DNA from: DASTFP01 sp963816855
Lineage (GTDB): Bacteria > Verrucomicrobiota > Verrucomicrobiia > Chthoniobacterales > Terrimicrobiaceae
NCBI GenBank assembly: GCA_963816855.1
Contig: CAWFMA010000019.1
Location: 1 to 64,000, forward strand
Reading direction: 5' to 3'
DNA: 64,000 nucleotides
The translations under genes and the position numbers were made by a program. The notes below the pieces were generated by a model. It was not told the origin of the DNA, made no database searches, and was given only the letters and a program-made list of their open reading frames with translations. Below, in pieces: positions 54,262-63,223 of this stretch. Every line of letters starts with the position of its first letter. Positions within the stretch are counted from its first letter, which is position 1.

Positions 54262-54924
54262 ATGGCCTTGTTCAGTCTGAACCCCGTTGAAAGCCGGATT
54301 CTCGGTTGTTTGCTCGAAAAAGAGCAAATCACTCCGGAGAACTATCCGCTGTCCCTCAACAGTTTGATCGCGGCCTGCAACCAATCGACGAACCGCGATC
54401 CGGTCGTCGCCTACGACGAAAAGACGGTCGAGGCGGGCCTCGATGCACTGCGGGAAAAGAAACTGGCGACCATGACGCTGGGGGCCGGTTCGCGGGTCCC
54501 AAAGTATCGGCACAATTTTCTCAATCATTTTGAGCTCAATCAGCGGGAGGTTGCCCTGCTCTGTGTCCTGTTGCTGCGCGGGCCGCAGACCCCGGGAGAG
54601 CTTCGCGCCCGGGCTGAGCGGCTGCAATTTTTCGACAGCTTGGAACAGGTGGAATCTTTTCTCGCGGGCCTGAGTGGAGGGACCGATCCATTGGTCCGCA
54701 TTTTGCCGGCCCGACCCGGGCAAAAAGAAAAGCGTTACGTTCAGCTGATTTCCGGAGAGCCGGTCACATTTGGAGATATCGACGAGGGCCGTCAGGCGTC
54801 AATCCAGCCGGTTGAGGCTTCCCCGTCACGAAGCGAAGCCCTTGAAGATGAGATCGCCGCGCTGCGCGATGAGGTGCGCCAATTGCGGCAGGAACTGCTT
54901 TCTTTTCGAAAGCAATTCGAGTGA
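54262..54924 (+). CDS. YceH/DUF480 family protein
   Basis: The 220-residue protein contains two winged-helix units typical of DUF480: SRILGCLLEKEQITPENYPLSLNSLIAACNQSTNRDPV and NQREVALLCVLLLRGPQTPGELRARAERL. A coiled-coil tail (ALEDEIAALRDEVRQLRQELLSF) follows. Function is unestablished; a DNA-binding role is only suggested by fold. Its stop overlaps the amidase start (GTGA). It diverges from pstS. Confidence 0.85.
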   Translation: MALFSLNPVESRILGCLLEKEQITPENYPLSLNSLIAACNQSTNRDPVVAYDEKTVEAGLDALREKKLATMTLGAGSRVPKYRHNFLNHFELNQREVALLCVLLLRGPQTPGELRARAERLQFFDSLEQVESFLAGLSGGTDPLVRILPARPGQKEKRYVQLISGEPVTFGDIDEGRQASIQPVEASPSRSEALEDEIAALRDEVRQLRQELLSFRKQFE

Positions 54925-55667
54925 AGGGCGACCCAACCAAGCTCCCCGCGAAAACCGCCTGGCGTCTCGAAAAAGGAACCGGGGGCATTTGGGACAGATT
55001 GCGCGCAATTGCCCGGCGAAAACTGGCAGGTTCTGCGGCGCTCGGGTGGGCGTGCCTTTGGCTCGCGGCATGCTCTTCAGTGGACCATCGAGCGCCTGCG
55101 ATGCCCGGAATCCGGATGGCTCTCCTTCCTCCCAATGTGCACGGCAGGCTGATCGCGCGCACAATGCGGCCCCAGTACATCACGATTCACTCGACGGAAA
55201 ATGTCGGAGCTACCGCGGCGCAGCACGCGCGCTACCTGCTGATCAAGGGCAAGCGCAGCAAGAACAATCCCCGGTTCGGGAGGTCGGGCTGGGTCACCTG
55301 GCATTTTACGGTCGACGACCGCGAGGTTGTGGAGCACTTGCTCCCGACGGAACAGGGCGATCACGCCGATTACGGTGGGGTCGGGGATCGCTTGAGCATC
55401 GGAATCGAGATCTGCGAATTCAGCAGCCCTGCACGGCAGGCCGCCGCCATCGACCGGGGGGCGCGGCTCACCGCATTTCTGATCCGCCGCTATAATATTC
55501 CTGTCCGGAACATTGTCCCGCATATGCATTGGCCGCGCTGGGACTTCCGCTACGGCAAGCCGTGCCCGCGGATCCTCCTGCAACGAGACCGTTCCGCTCC
55601 GGGCGGCTGGCGGCTCGGAACAAAGTGGAACGGTTTTATTGCGCTGGTGAAACGTTACCTCAGATAA
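54921..55667 (+). CDS. N-acetylmuramoyl-L-alanine amidase (Amidase_2), lipoprotein-like
   Basis: The 248-residue protein has an internal membrane segment with a lipobox-like AALGWACLWLAAC about 50 residues in. An Amidase_2/PGRP zinc-amidase domain follows, with zinc ligands in YITIHSTEN, NIVPHMHWP and GKPCPRIL, and WVTWHFTVDD after the first. It should cut the sugar-peptide bond of peptidoglycan in the periplasm. The GTG start is coupled to yceH; a later start nearer the lipobox is also possible. Confidence 0.8.
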   Translation: MKGDPTKLPAKTAWRLEKGTGGIWDRLRAIARRKLAGSAALGWACLWLAACSSVDHRAPAMPGIRMALLPPNVHGRLIARTMRPQYITIHSTENVGATAAQHARYLLIKGKRSKNNPRFGRSGWVTWHFTVDDREVVEHLLPTEQGDHADYGGVGDRLSIGIEICEFSSPARQAAAIDRGARLTAFLIRRYNIPVRNIVPHMHWPRWDFRYGKPCPRILLQRDRSAPGGWRLGTKWNGFIALVKRYLR

Positions 55668-55946
55668 CAGTTTGCGGACCGATTCACTCGAAAATCGGCG
55701 GCAACGTCCGATTGACGGAGCAACTGGCTTTCATAAGGATCGGCCGATGACTTTAGAAGAGAGGTCCCACAGTCCCGCGCCAGCCGGACCAATAGGCTTC
55801 GGCGCAGCTTCCGGAATCGTGAAACGTCGCCAACGCAGTCTTTGGGATGGCATCGCGACGTGATTTGTTTGCTCGCGAGGAAAGAAATGCGCGCAAGCCG
55901 CGATCCGCGGGCGGTGGCCTTGGCTTTGGAAAGGTGTCTCTGAGCG

Positions 55947-57395
55947 ATGGGCAAGAATACGCCGCAGTTCGGGAATTTTGAGCGCCTGGGTTACGGAGCC
56001 GGAGAGTTGGGCCCGGCCATGGCGGGGAGCACGATCATCTTCTTTCAACTCGTCTTTCTCACCGATGTCGCCGGAATGAACCCGGGATTGGCCGGCAGTG
56101 TCCTGCTCATCGCTCGAATCTGGGACGCGGTGAACGATCCGCTCATCGGTTGGCTTTCGGACCACACCCGGACTCCCTGGGGGCGCAGATTGCCCTGGAT
56201 GGTGGTGAGCGCTTTGCCGTTTTCCGGCTTGTTCCTGATGTTTTGGCTGGTGCCGGACTTCGCGGAACCCGACGCACAATGGCAACTCTTTCTCTACTAC
56301 CTGGCGGTCGCCATCCTCTACAGCAGTTTCGCGACCGCGCTCGGGCTGCCGCACTCTTCTCTCACGGCAGAACTGAGCAGAGATTACGACGAGCGATCGC
56401 GGCTGACGGCCTATAGAATGGGGTTTTCCCTCGCCGGCAGCGTCGGCGGGCTGTTGGTCGCACTGATCGTTTTTCACCTGATGAAGGACGGACCGAAGAC
56501 GATCCAGTATGCGGTGTTCGGGGTTTCCGTTGCGGTTATCAGTCTGCTTTCCGTGGTTTTTTGTCTCGGCGCCATCTGGCGCATTGCCGTTTCGAGGGAT
56601 CGCCAACGGGTGCGGCGGCAGGAATCCGACGAGGTCGCGATGAAGCCCTTGTCGCTGCGTGAGCAGCTGGACCTCGTGGTTGCCAACAGGCCGTTTCTGC
56701 TGGTGTGCGGTATTTACCTTTGCTCCTGGCTGGCCATGCAATTTACCGCCACGGTTCTTCCCTTCTACACACAGAGCTGGCTTCGGCTGCCGGCGACAAC
56801 GTTTCAGCTTCTCGCTCTCACCGTGCAGGCGACGGCGCTCTGCTTGATGCCCTTCTGGGGCTGGGTAAGCGTAAAGACAGGCAAGAAATTCGTTTACTTT
56901 GTGGGCATGACCTTCTGGCTGCTTGCGCAAGCAGGCCTGATCTTCCTCCAGCCCGGCGATACGAGAATCATTTTTCTGATGGCCGTCATCGCCGGGTTTG
57001 GCATTTCAGTCTGCTATCTTATCCCCAACGCCATGCTGCCCGACGTTATCGAGTACGACGAGCTGCGAACCGGACGCCGACGCGAAGGGATTTACTATGG
57101 GTTTTGCGTTTTCCTTCAAAAAACGGCGCTGGCTGTCGGGACCTTCGTTGTCGGGCAAATGCTCGCCGTCGCGGGTTACATCCCGAGCGGACCGGGTGAA
57201 GCGCTCCCGGAGCAGCCGCACAACGCGCTGTTGGCGATCCGTCTGGCCATTGGGCCGCTGCCCGCGGTGGCGCTCGTTATCGGCATGCTTCTGACCGCCT
57301 TTTATCCAGTCACGCGCGAATCCCATCGTCGGGTGATCGAAGAGCTCGACGCGCGAAGGCGGCAAATGCCCTCAACCCCTCGAAACGAAGCCTGA
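55947..57395 (+). CDS. MFS glycoside-pentoside-hexuronide (GPH) cation symporter
   Basis: The 482-residue protein has 12 membrane helices. GPH landmarks include YGAGELGPAMAGSTIIFF at the start, WDAVNDPLIGWLSDHTRTPWGRRLPWM (the conserved Asp pair and RWGRR-type loop) and SRDYDERSRLTAYRMGFSLAGS. It imports a sugar or glycoside with Na+ or H+. No hydrolase is adjacent, so the substrate is unknown. It converges with the LysR gene. Confidence 0.88.
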   Translation: MGKNTPQFGNFERLGYGAGELGPAMAGSTIIFFQLVFLTDVAGMNPGLAGSVLLIARIWDAVNDPLIGWLSDHTRTPWGRRLPWMVVSALPFSGLFLMFWLVPDFAEPDAQWQLFLYYLAVAILYSSFATALGLPHSSLTAELSRDYDERSRLTAYRMGFSLAGSVGGLLVALIVFHLMKDGPKTIQYAVFGVSVAVISLLSVVFCLGAIWRIAVSRDRQRVRRQESDEVAMKPLSLREQLDLVVANRPFLLVCGIYLCSWLAMQFTATVLPFYTQSWLRLPATTFQLLALTVQATALCLMPFWGWVSVKTGKKFVYFVGMTFWLLAQAGLIFLQPGDTRIIFLMAVIAGFGISVCYLIPNAMLPDVIEYDELRTGRRREGIYYGFCVFLQKTALAVGTFVVGQMLAVAGYIPSGPGEALPEQPHNALLAIRLAIGPLPAVALVIGMLLTAFYPVTRESHRRVIEELDARRRQMPSTPRNEA

Positions 57396-57423
57396 CCTGC
57401 AGCCGCCATTGCTCCGATCGGCG

Positions 57424-58350
57424 TCAGGGATCCGGGGAGTTCGTGCGCTCGATGGCCATGCCGGAGGCCTCCCTCTCGAGGCACGACTGGACGAAGGAAT
57501 CCAGAAGGCGGATTGGCAACTTCCACCGCTGAACGACGAGAAAGATTTGCGTGGAACGGATCTTCTCCGGCAAAGGGATCTCGGTTAGCTCGTGGCCGCC
57601 AGGGACGCAATCCAAATAGCTGCGCGGAAGCACCGCCACGCCGCCCCCCGCCCGAACACTGCCGATGACCCCCTCCAGCGTTCCCACGGCGTGCACCGGT
57701 CCCTGAGGAGTTCCGGTTTCGTGCAGAAAGTCGATCAAGCGTGCCGTGAAAGAACAGCCGGCCCTTTGAACAAGAATCCTCACCTGGATATTCTTGGGTT
57801 TGGCGAGATCGGCCAAAGACTCGATTCCCTTGCGAGCAACAAGCACCAGTTGGTCCTCGAAAATCTTTTCTTCAAGAAAGGCCGTCTCATTGGACCGCCG
57901 CGAGACAAAGGCCACGTCAAGCTCCGAATTCAGAACCTTGCTCCATAACGATTCGGTTCCTCCGGTTTGGACAGAAATATCAATAAAAGGGCGGCGCGCC
58001 GTGAACCGCGCAATAAGCCCCACAAGCCGCGAGGCGGCGAAAGTTTCGATCGCGCCGATTCGAAGCGAGCCAGTCCGGGGTTCTTCGTCGCCACGAAAGT
58101 GCCCGTTGATATCGCGGAAAAGCTCTTCGAGCCGCAGGGCAAAGGGCATGAGCGCCTCTCCCTCCGCCGTCAGGCGGAGCTTTCGCGAGCCGCGGACGAT
58201 TAGGGTGGCGCCAATTTCGTCCTCCAGGCGCTTAATGCGAGCGGTCACGTTCGATTGCACCGTATGAAGAACAGCAGCTGCCCGAGTCATATTTCCCAAT
58301 CGCGCCACCGCCAGGAAGACAGGTAGATCGACAAGCAAAGATCTATTCAC
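57424..58350 (-). CDS. LysR-family transcriptional regulator
   Basis: From GTG 58350 the product is 308 residues: an N-terminal winged helix-turn-helix (LPVFLAVARLGNMTRAAAVLHTVQSNVTARIKRLEDEIGATLIVR) and a LysR substrate domain (GSLRIGAIETFAASRLVGLIARFTARRPFIDISVQTGG). The effector is unknown. It diverges from the DUF4406 gene and converges with the MFS transporter, which it may control (inference). A longer TTG start at 58389 is possible. Confidence 0.88.
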   Translation of the reverse strand: MNRSLLVDLPVFLAVARLGNMTRAAAVLHTVQSNVTARIKRLEDEIGATLIVRGSRKLRLTAEGEALMPFALRLEELFRDINGHFRGDEEPRTGSLRIGAIETFAASRLVGLIARFTARRPFIDISVQTGGTESLWSKVLNSELDVAFVSRRSNETAFLEEKIFEDQLVLVARKGIESLADLAKPKNIQVRILVQRAGCSFTARLIDFLHETGTPQGPVHAVGTLEGVIGSVRAGGGVAVLPRSYLDCVPGGHELTEIPLPEKIRSTQIFLVVQRWKLPIRLLDSFVQSCLEREASGMAIERTNSPDP

Positions 58351-58430
58351 CGAAACGATCTGTTTTTCAGATGGCAGGCATCTGGACAAATCATTTTTTT
58401 GACTTTCTCGCCCGGCTATCCTTGGAAAAT

Positions 58431-58823
58431 ATGTCCAATCAACTCTTCATCCTCGTTGCGGGGCCTTACCGGTCGAATACCGGAGATGATCCCGCTCGGA
58501 TTGCGCAAAATTTTCACGTCATGGCGCGGGCGGCTCTGGAACTCTTCAAGAAAGGACACCTTCCGGTGTTGGGGGAATCGCTGGCCTTGCCGCTCATTGA
58601 GGAGGCGGGATCGGAGCGCGTCGGCGATGCGGTGTTCGATCAAATTTTTCACCCTGTTTCTCGGATGCTTGTGCCGCGGGTTGATGCCGTTCTTCGAGTG
58701 GGGGGTCCGTCGCAGGGCGCTGACGAAATGCTGAGTATCGCCCGGCGAAGTGGAAAGCAGATCTTCGAGAAGGTGTCCGAAATTCCCGACACCGCGCCCA
58801 TGGAGATCAAGGAGGCAAAATGA
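58431..58823 (+). CDS. DUF4406 (nucleoside deoxyribosyltransferase-like) protein
   Basis: The 130-residue protein has a Rossmann-like start LFILVAGPYRSNTGDDPARIAQNF and LFKKGHLPVLGESLALPLIEEAG, matching DUF4406. The fold is that of nucleoside 2-deoxyribosyltransferases, with the GPY substrate loop, but the catalytic Glu is not certain. It overlaps the Nudix gene by 4 bp (ATGA), implying a shared nucleotide-related role (inference). Confidence 0.75.
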   Translation: MSNQLFILVAGPYRSNTGDDPARIAQNFHVMARAALELFKKGHLPVLGESLALPLIEEAGSERVGDAVFDQIFHPVSRMLVPRVDAVLRVGGPSQGADEMLSIARRSGKQIFEKVSEIPDTAPMEIKEAK

Positions 58824-59437
58824 ACGAGCGAATCCGCGTGAAGGAGGAGAAGGTTTTGTCCGACGACTGGTATTTGCTCAAGAAGACAACATTCGATTTC
58901 CGGCGCTCGAATGGTTCGTGGCAAACCCTGAGCAGGGAAACTTACGATCGGGGAAACGGGGCGGTGATTTTGCTGGTCAATTTCGAGAAGCAGACGCTCA
59001 TTTTGACCCGGCAATTCCGTTTTCCCGCCTTTGTCAACGGGTTGGCTGACGGAATGTTATTGGAGGCCTGTGCCGGCCTTCTTGACTCCGACCAACCCGA
59101 GGAGACTATCCGCAGGGAAGTCATGGAAGAAACCGGGTTTCGAATCGGAGCGCCGCAAAAGCTCTTCGAGTTGTATATGAGCCCGGGCTCGGTTACGGAG
59201 AGGTTGTTTTTCTTTTTGGCGGAGTACGAACACGCCGACAAGATCTCGCCCGGAGGAGGCGATCACCACGAAGGAGAGGATATTGAAATCGTGGAGCTCG
59301 GCTTCGATCAAGCATTTGCGATGATGGAGAGGGCCGAGATTCTCGACGCCAAGACGCTGATACTGCTTCAGCATTTGGCCCTCTGGCGTGGCTCCGTCGC
59401 CGTCGCCGTTCAAGGCCGCCTCAACATGAACCAATAG
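58820..59437 (+). CDS. Nudix hydrolase (GDP-mannose pyrophosphatase / ADP-ribose type)
   Basis: The 205-residue protein has the Nudix box AGLLDSDQPEETIRREVMEETGFRIG near residues 92-117. NudK/YffH-like text flanks it (LSDDWYLLKKTTFDFRRSNGSW, YMSPGSVTERLFFFLAEY). Such enzymes cleave GDP-mannose or ADP-sugars. It is coupled to the DUF4406 gene upstream. Its 3' end overlaps the convergent DoxX-like gene by 28 bp. Confidence 0.85.
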   Translation: MNERIRVKEEKVLSDDWYLLKKTTFDFRRSNGSWQTLSRETYDRGNGAVILLVNFEKQTLILTRQFRFPAFVNGLADGMLLEACAGLLDSDQPEETIRREVMEETGFRIGAPQKLFELYMSPGSVTERLFFFLAEYEHADKISPGGGDHHEGEDIEIVELGFDQAFAMMERAEILDAKTLILLQHLALWRGSVAVAVQGRLNMNQ

Positions 59438-59865
59438 GTCCACAGAATTAGCAGGAGTTGCAACGGCGCGCGAACGAGGAGATAGGAGGGTCCGGCAGAG
59501 TGGCCGCCGAAGGCGACCCGTCGAATGGCAGCGTAGATGTTGCAAGGGAAGACGAGGATAAGAAACCCGATCGTGATGACGCCGACCGGCATCGATCTCT
59601 GAAACGCCAGGATTGCGGCAGCAAGCACTCCCTCGAACAGGCCCGAAGCCAAGATCAGATCATGCCGTCTCGGGATGGATGGCGGAAGCATTTGTGCCAT
59701 AGCGCCCGTCCTGATGAAGTGTCCAAGCGCAGTGAATCCGAAAACGAGGGCGAGGCCAAGATGGCCGGCCCAGTTCGCGTTCCCGCCCATGACGTAAACC
59801 ACGAGCGATGGCGTTACAAGCAAACCCATTATGAAACCGATTGCGTCACCTAAAGTCCTCAACAC
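59410..59865 (-). CDS. DoxX-like small membrane protein
   Basis: The 151-residue protein has four membrane helices. DoxX-like text is LALVFGFTALGHFIRTGAMAQMLPPSIPRRHDLILASGLFEGVLAAAIL. The family includes quinone-binding and redox-related proteins, but the role here is unknown. It converges with the Nudix gene. Confidence 0.75.
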   Translation of the reverse strand: MLRTLGDAIGFIMGLLVTPSLVVYVMGGNANWAGHLGLALVFGFTALGHFIRTGAMAQMLPPSIPRRHDLILASGLFEGVLAAAILAFQRSMPVGVITIGFLILVFPCNIYAAIRRVAFGGHSAGPSYLLVRAPLQLLLILWTYWFMLRRP

Positions 59866-60170
59866 GCGCAGCCTTCGTGGTGACTACGCACTAGCAAGGC
59901 TGGCTCAGCGCGCATATCGGGAATCGATTTTCATCAACGAGAGCCGGCAACTCCAGACATAATAGACTTGTGATCAATCACATAGTGGCAAAGATGCCGC
60001 CGTCAGTGCCACGCGCCAACAATTATTTCTTGCCATACGATAGGAATGATGCAATGTTGTTGGTAGTAGGTTCCAATAAGGGTCGATGGGGGTATCGACA
60101 AGGGTGGAAGCTGAGTGTCGCCGCGGTGTTCGAGAGATGCCGCGGCGACAATCTTTAAGGGGTTTCTCAC
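59866..60170. other. Intergenic region without a detectable gene
   Basis: About 305 bp separate the DoxX-like start from the 3' end of the dehydrogenase gene. Short frames (59970-60158) have no motif. I see no clear promoter, hairpin or repeat. Confidence 0.4.
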
Positions 60171-61452
60171 TCAGGGAAAGAGCCCCGGGGCATGCCTCGC
60201 GGCGACCATCCGTTCCACACCAATGGAAAGTGCAGAGGTGCGGTGAGGAATCTTGCGTTCCTTGGAGCGCTTGATGACCGCGGTAAAGGCAATCTCGAGA
60301 ATACGATAATGCCGGTCAGTGATCTCGATATCGGCCCAGAGAAAATTCTGGAGGTCTTGCGCCCATTCAAAGTAGGAAACGATCACGCCGCCCGCGTTGC
60401 ACAAGATGTCCGGTATGACAAACACGTCAGCCCAACGCTGATTAAGGATCTCGTCAGCTTCAGGCGTGGTTGGTCCATTGGCAGCCTCCGCCAGGACTCG
60501 GCATCGCAGGCGGCCTGCGTTCTCCGCGGTAATTACCCGCTCGACCGCGGCCGGAACGAGGACGTCACAGGGCAGGGTCAGAAATTCCTTGGGATCGACC
60601 CGCTCTCCCGCCGGGAAATCGCGTAAGGTTCCGTGCTGCGACACGTATCTGTCGGCGGCGGCGACATCAAGGCCGTTTGGATCGTAAAGCGCTACTGTAT
60701 GATCACTTAATCCGACCACTTTCATTTCGGATTTGAAAGCGAGCCCGCCGGCTATCACCGAACCGACGTTTCCGAAACCTTGGACGATCGCCGCGCACTT
60801 GCCGGGCGCGATCCTCAAATGATCAAGAGCCCGATCAATAAGGAACACCGCTCCGCGTCCCGTCGACTCCCGGCGTCCGGCGACGCCTCCGAGAGACACC
60901 GGTTCTCCGGTCACGATCTCGCGGATGGCATGGCCGGCATGGACGGAATAGGAGTCCATGAACCACGCCATTACCTGCTCATTGGTACCCATGTCAGGGC
61001 CCAGAATATCCATTTGTGGGCCGATGAATGCGATAATCTCATGAAGGTAGCGGCGCGAAACGAGCTCGAGTTCCCGCCGGGACAATCCGAGCGGATCAAC
61101 CCGCACTCCGCCCTTGGCTCCGCCGTAAGGAAGCCCCGCCAAGGCGCACTTCCAGCTCATCCAAACGGCGAGCGCGGCGGACTCGCCGATCGTAAGCTGC
61201 CGGGGCAAACCGTGTGCCTCCCTTGGTAGGGCCGACCGCGAGGTGATGCTGAACGCGGTAGCCGTGGAAAACGTCGATCGTCCCGTCGTCACGATGAATG
61301 GGCAGCGCGACCGAAACGGCCCGCTTCGGATAGATGATGCGTTCGCGGTCTCCCTCAGCGATACCCAAATGGTCCGCGATAATTTCGAATTGCCTCTTCG
61401 CCATTTGGAAAAGCGAATCCGAGAAGATCGGGTCGCCGGGGTCGTAAGGCAT
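60171..61452 (-). pseudogene. Glu/Leu/Phe/Val dehydrogenase with a single frameshift
   Basis: The N-terminal frame (61452 to about 61200) has AKRQFEIIADHLGI and VQHHLAVGPTKGGTRFAP, the substrate-binding start of the family. One base is missing at about 61190-61205, after which the other frame continues directly with QLTIGESAALAVWMSWKCALAGLPYGGAKGGV (catalytic Lys region) and runs intact to 60171. The NAD domain has GFGNVGS. The rest (about 420 residues in total) is complete. This may be a sequencing error or a fresh mutation. The enzyme interconverts glutamate and 2-oxoglutarate with ammonia, or acts on branched-chain amino acids. Confidence 0.85.
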
Positions 61453-61502
61453 GGGGACCCTCTAACGCGCGCGCCTCGGCGGTCGCGAAGGAAAAGTGCC
61501 CC

Positions 61503-62198
61503 TTAAGGAGCAGGCATGGTCGTGAGCGCTCCGTGAGCCAGACTTTCAAAACTGACGTCAAGGGGTGGATAATTCTCCCACCCTTCGAAGTCGAAGTGCC
61601 ACCATTCGAAAGGGAACGGCACAAAATGGTGTTTCCTCATAACGGCTTCCAACTTCAGCGAGTTCCGCCTTTCTTCGTCGGTCGACGACGTTGAGTACCG
61701 GTGGGCCCTCTGGGAAAAGTCGTCGTAGGTGCTTGGCATCATCAGTTCGTTCCCGATCCGGTCGACCAGAGTCACATCGACCGCCGTTCCGCGGGTGTGC
61801 TTTCCCTTGCTTTTGCTTGGATCCGAGACGTAGCGCTCGTCGGGAACGAGGGCCCACATCTTCTTCTGAACCGAAAATGGGCGGTATCCGTCAAAGATCT
61901 TGAGGCAGAGCCCCTCGGCCTGCAATTCCTCCTGCACCTTTTGGAGCGAGATGGCCACATCCCGGTGGACGAAGGCGGCGGGGAAAGGATAGAGAACCTG
62001 GCCCGTAAAATTGCACATCGTGGCGTAGCGGATTTCCTGGAGGAGGGGAGGATGAATTGTCCCCACATTGACCAGATTGTGTTCAAGAACGGCTGCCGGC
62101 GGCGGGCTGGCAGTCTGCCGAGCTTGCTGGGCTTCGCAAACGGAGCCAGTCAGGACAGCGCACAAGCAGAGGCGGAGCAATCGGGACTTTGCGCGCAC
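61503..62198 (-). CDS. D-Ala-D-Ala dipeptidase (VanX-like, M15D), secreted
   Basis: From GTG 62198 the product is 231 residues with a signal peptide (SRLLRLCLCAVLTGSVCEAQQ). The M15D zinc motifs follow: KGKHTRGTAVDVTL (SxHxxGxAxD type) and EWWHFDF. VanX hydrolyses D-Ala-D-Ala dipeptide. No vanH/vanA genes are near, so it is more likely a recycling or housekeeping dipeptidase in the periplasm than a resistance gene. The longer in-frame start lacks a signal peptide. Confidence 0.85.
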   Translation of the reverse strand: MRAKSRLLRLCLCAVLTGSVCEAQQARQTASPPPAAVLEHNLVNVGTIHPPLLQEIRYATMCNFTGQVLYPFPAAFVHRDVAISLQKVQEELQAEGLCLKIFDGYRPFSVQKKMWALVPDERYVSDPSKSKGKHTRGTAVDVTLVDRIGNELMMPSTYDDFSQRAHRYSTSSTDEERRNSLKLEAVMRKHHFVPFPFEWWHFDFEGWENYPPLDVSFESLAHGALTTMPAP

Positions 62199-62437
62199 TG
62201 GCTTGCCTTCATGACACGCGGGATGATCTTGTAAAGCATATTGGGGAAACAGCACGCCCGGCGCCCCCAAACCAGATTTTGTGGAGCAGTGCGGATTTCT
62301 GACCAGGGAGAGCCAAAGGAGTCAGGTGATTTGAGAGAATTGTGCAGCCGTCTAACGGTTGAGCCAAAAGTGGGGCCGGTTCTTGCGAGCTGGTTCGTGT
62401 AAGGTTATTCTCGCCTTCCGCCTCAATTGGAAAATCC

Positions 62438-63223
62438 ATGGACCGCCTTTTGCTCATTGCGGCAACGCTTTGCTTCCTGACGAGCTTTGGCTACACGCTC
62501 TATGCGTTGGGGGCCGGGCGGTTCAGGCCCGGACGGTTTAATTTTGTCGCGATTCTCATGGGCTTTGCGTTTCAATCCGCCTTCCTCTACCTTCGCGGGA
62601 AAGCGGAAGGATCCTGTCCGCTTAACAGTCTTTTCGATGTCCTGATCTTCCAAAGTTGGTCGCTCGTGCTTACCTACTTAATCGTCGGGCCGGCCTTTCG
62701 ATTGTCCCTGCTGGGCGCGTTCACGGCTCCGATCGCGTTAATGGTCATGCTGATTGCGCTCATTGCGCCGATTGACCAGGGGGTCGTGAGACGCTTCGAA
62801 ATCAGTCCGTGGGTCGAAGCGCACGCCGCGCTTTCCATCATCGCCTACGGCGCATTTGGTCTCTCCAGCGTTGCCGGGGTCATGTATCTTGTCCAGGAGC
62901 GCCAGCTTAAATCGCGAAAAGCTTCCTCGCTGCTCTATAACCTTCCCCCCATCAACGATCTTGCCGCGGCCATCGGTCATCTCATGGGGTTCGGCCTGGT
63001 GTTGCTCACGATCAGCTTTGCGGCCGGTTTCTTCAGCCAGATGCCGGTGAATAGCGTAAAATTCTGGGCTTCGGCTGCGATTTGGGTCGTTTACTGCGCG
63101 ATGGTCCTGATGCACCGGGTACATTCTCTTGCGCCAAGGAAGCTTGCGGAGTTATCAATTGGTGTCTTCGCGATCGCCCTCATTACCCTGCCGGGAATTC
63201 AATATCTTTCCTCGAGACCATGA
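62438..63223 (+). CDS. CcsA/HemX-type cytochrome c assembly protein
   Basis: The 261-residue protein has about eight membrane helices and the CcsA/HemX-type motif WVEAHAALSIIAYGAFGLSSVAGVMYL. In Bacillus and relatives HemX lies next to hemA and tunes glutamyl-tRNA reductase level; CcsA proteins handle heme for c-type cytochrome assembly. The stop overlaps the hemA ATG (ATGA), supporting a HemX role. Confidence 0.82.
   Translation: MDRLLLIAATLCFLTSFGYTLYALGAGRFRPGRFNFVAILMGFAFQSAFLYLRGKAEGSCPLNSLFDVLIFQSWSLVLTYLIVGPAFRLSLLGAFTAPIALMVMLIALIAPIDQGVVRRFEISPWVEAHAALSIIAYGAFGLSSVAGVMYLVQERQLKSRKASSLLYNLPPINDLAAAIGHLMGFGLVLLTISFAAGFFSQMPVNSVKFWASAAIWVVYCAMVLMHRVHSLAPRKLAELSIGVFAIALITLPGIQYLSSRP

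Noticed and set aside
61503..62198. VanX-like dipeptidase as a vancomycin-resistance determinant
   Set aside because: No vanH, vanA/B or vanRS genes are nearby, and the protein has its own signal peptide; a housekeeping role is more likely.
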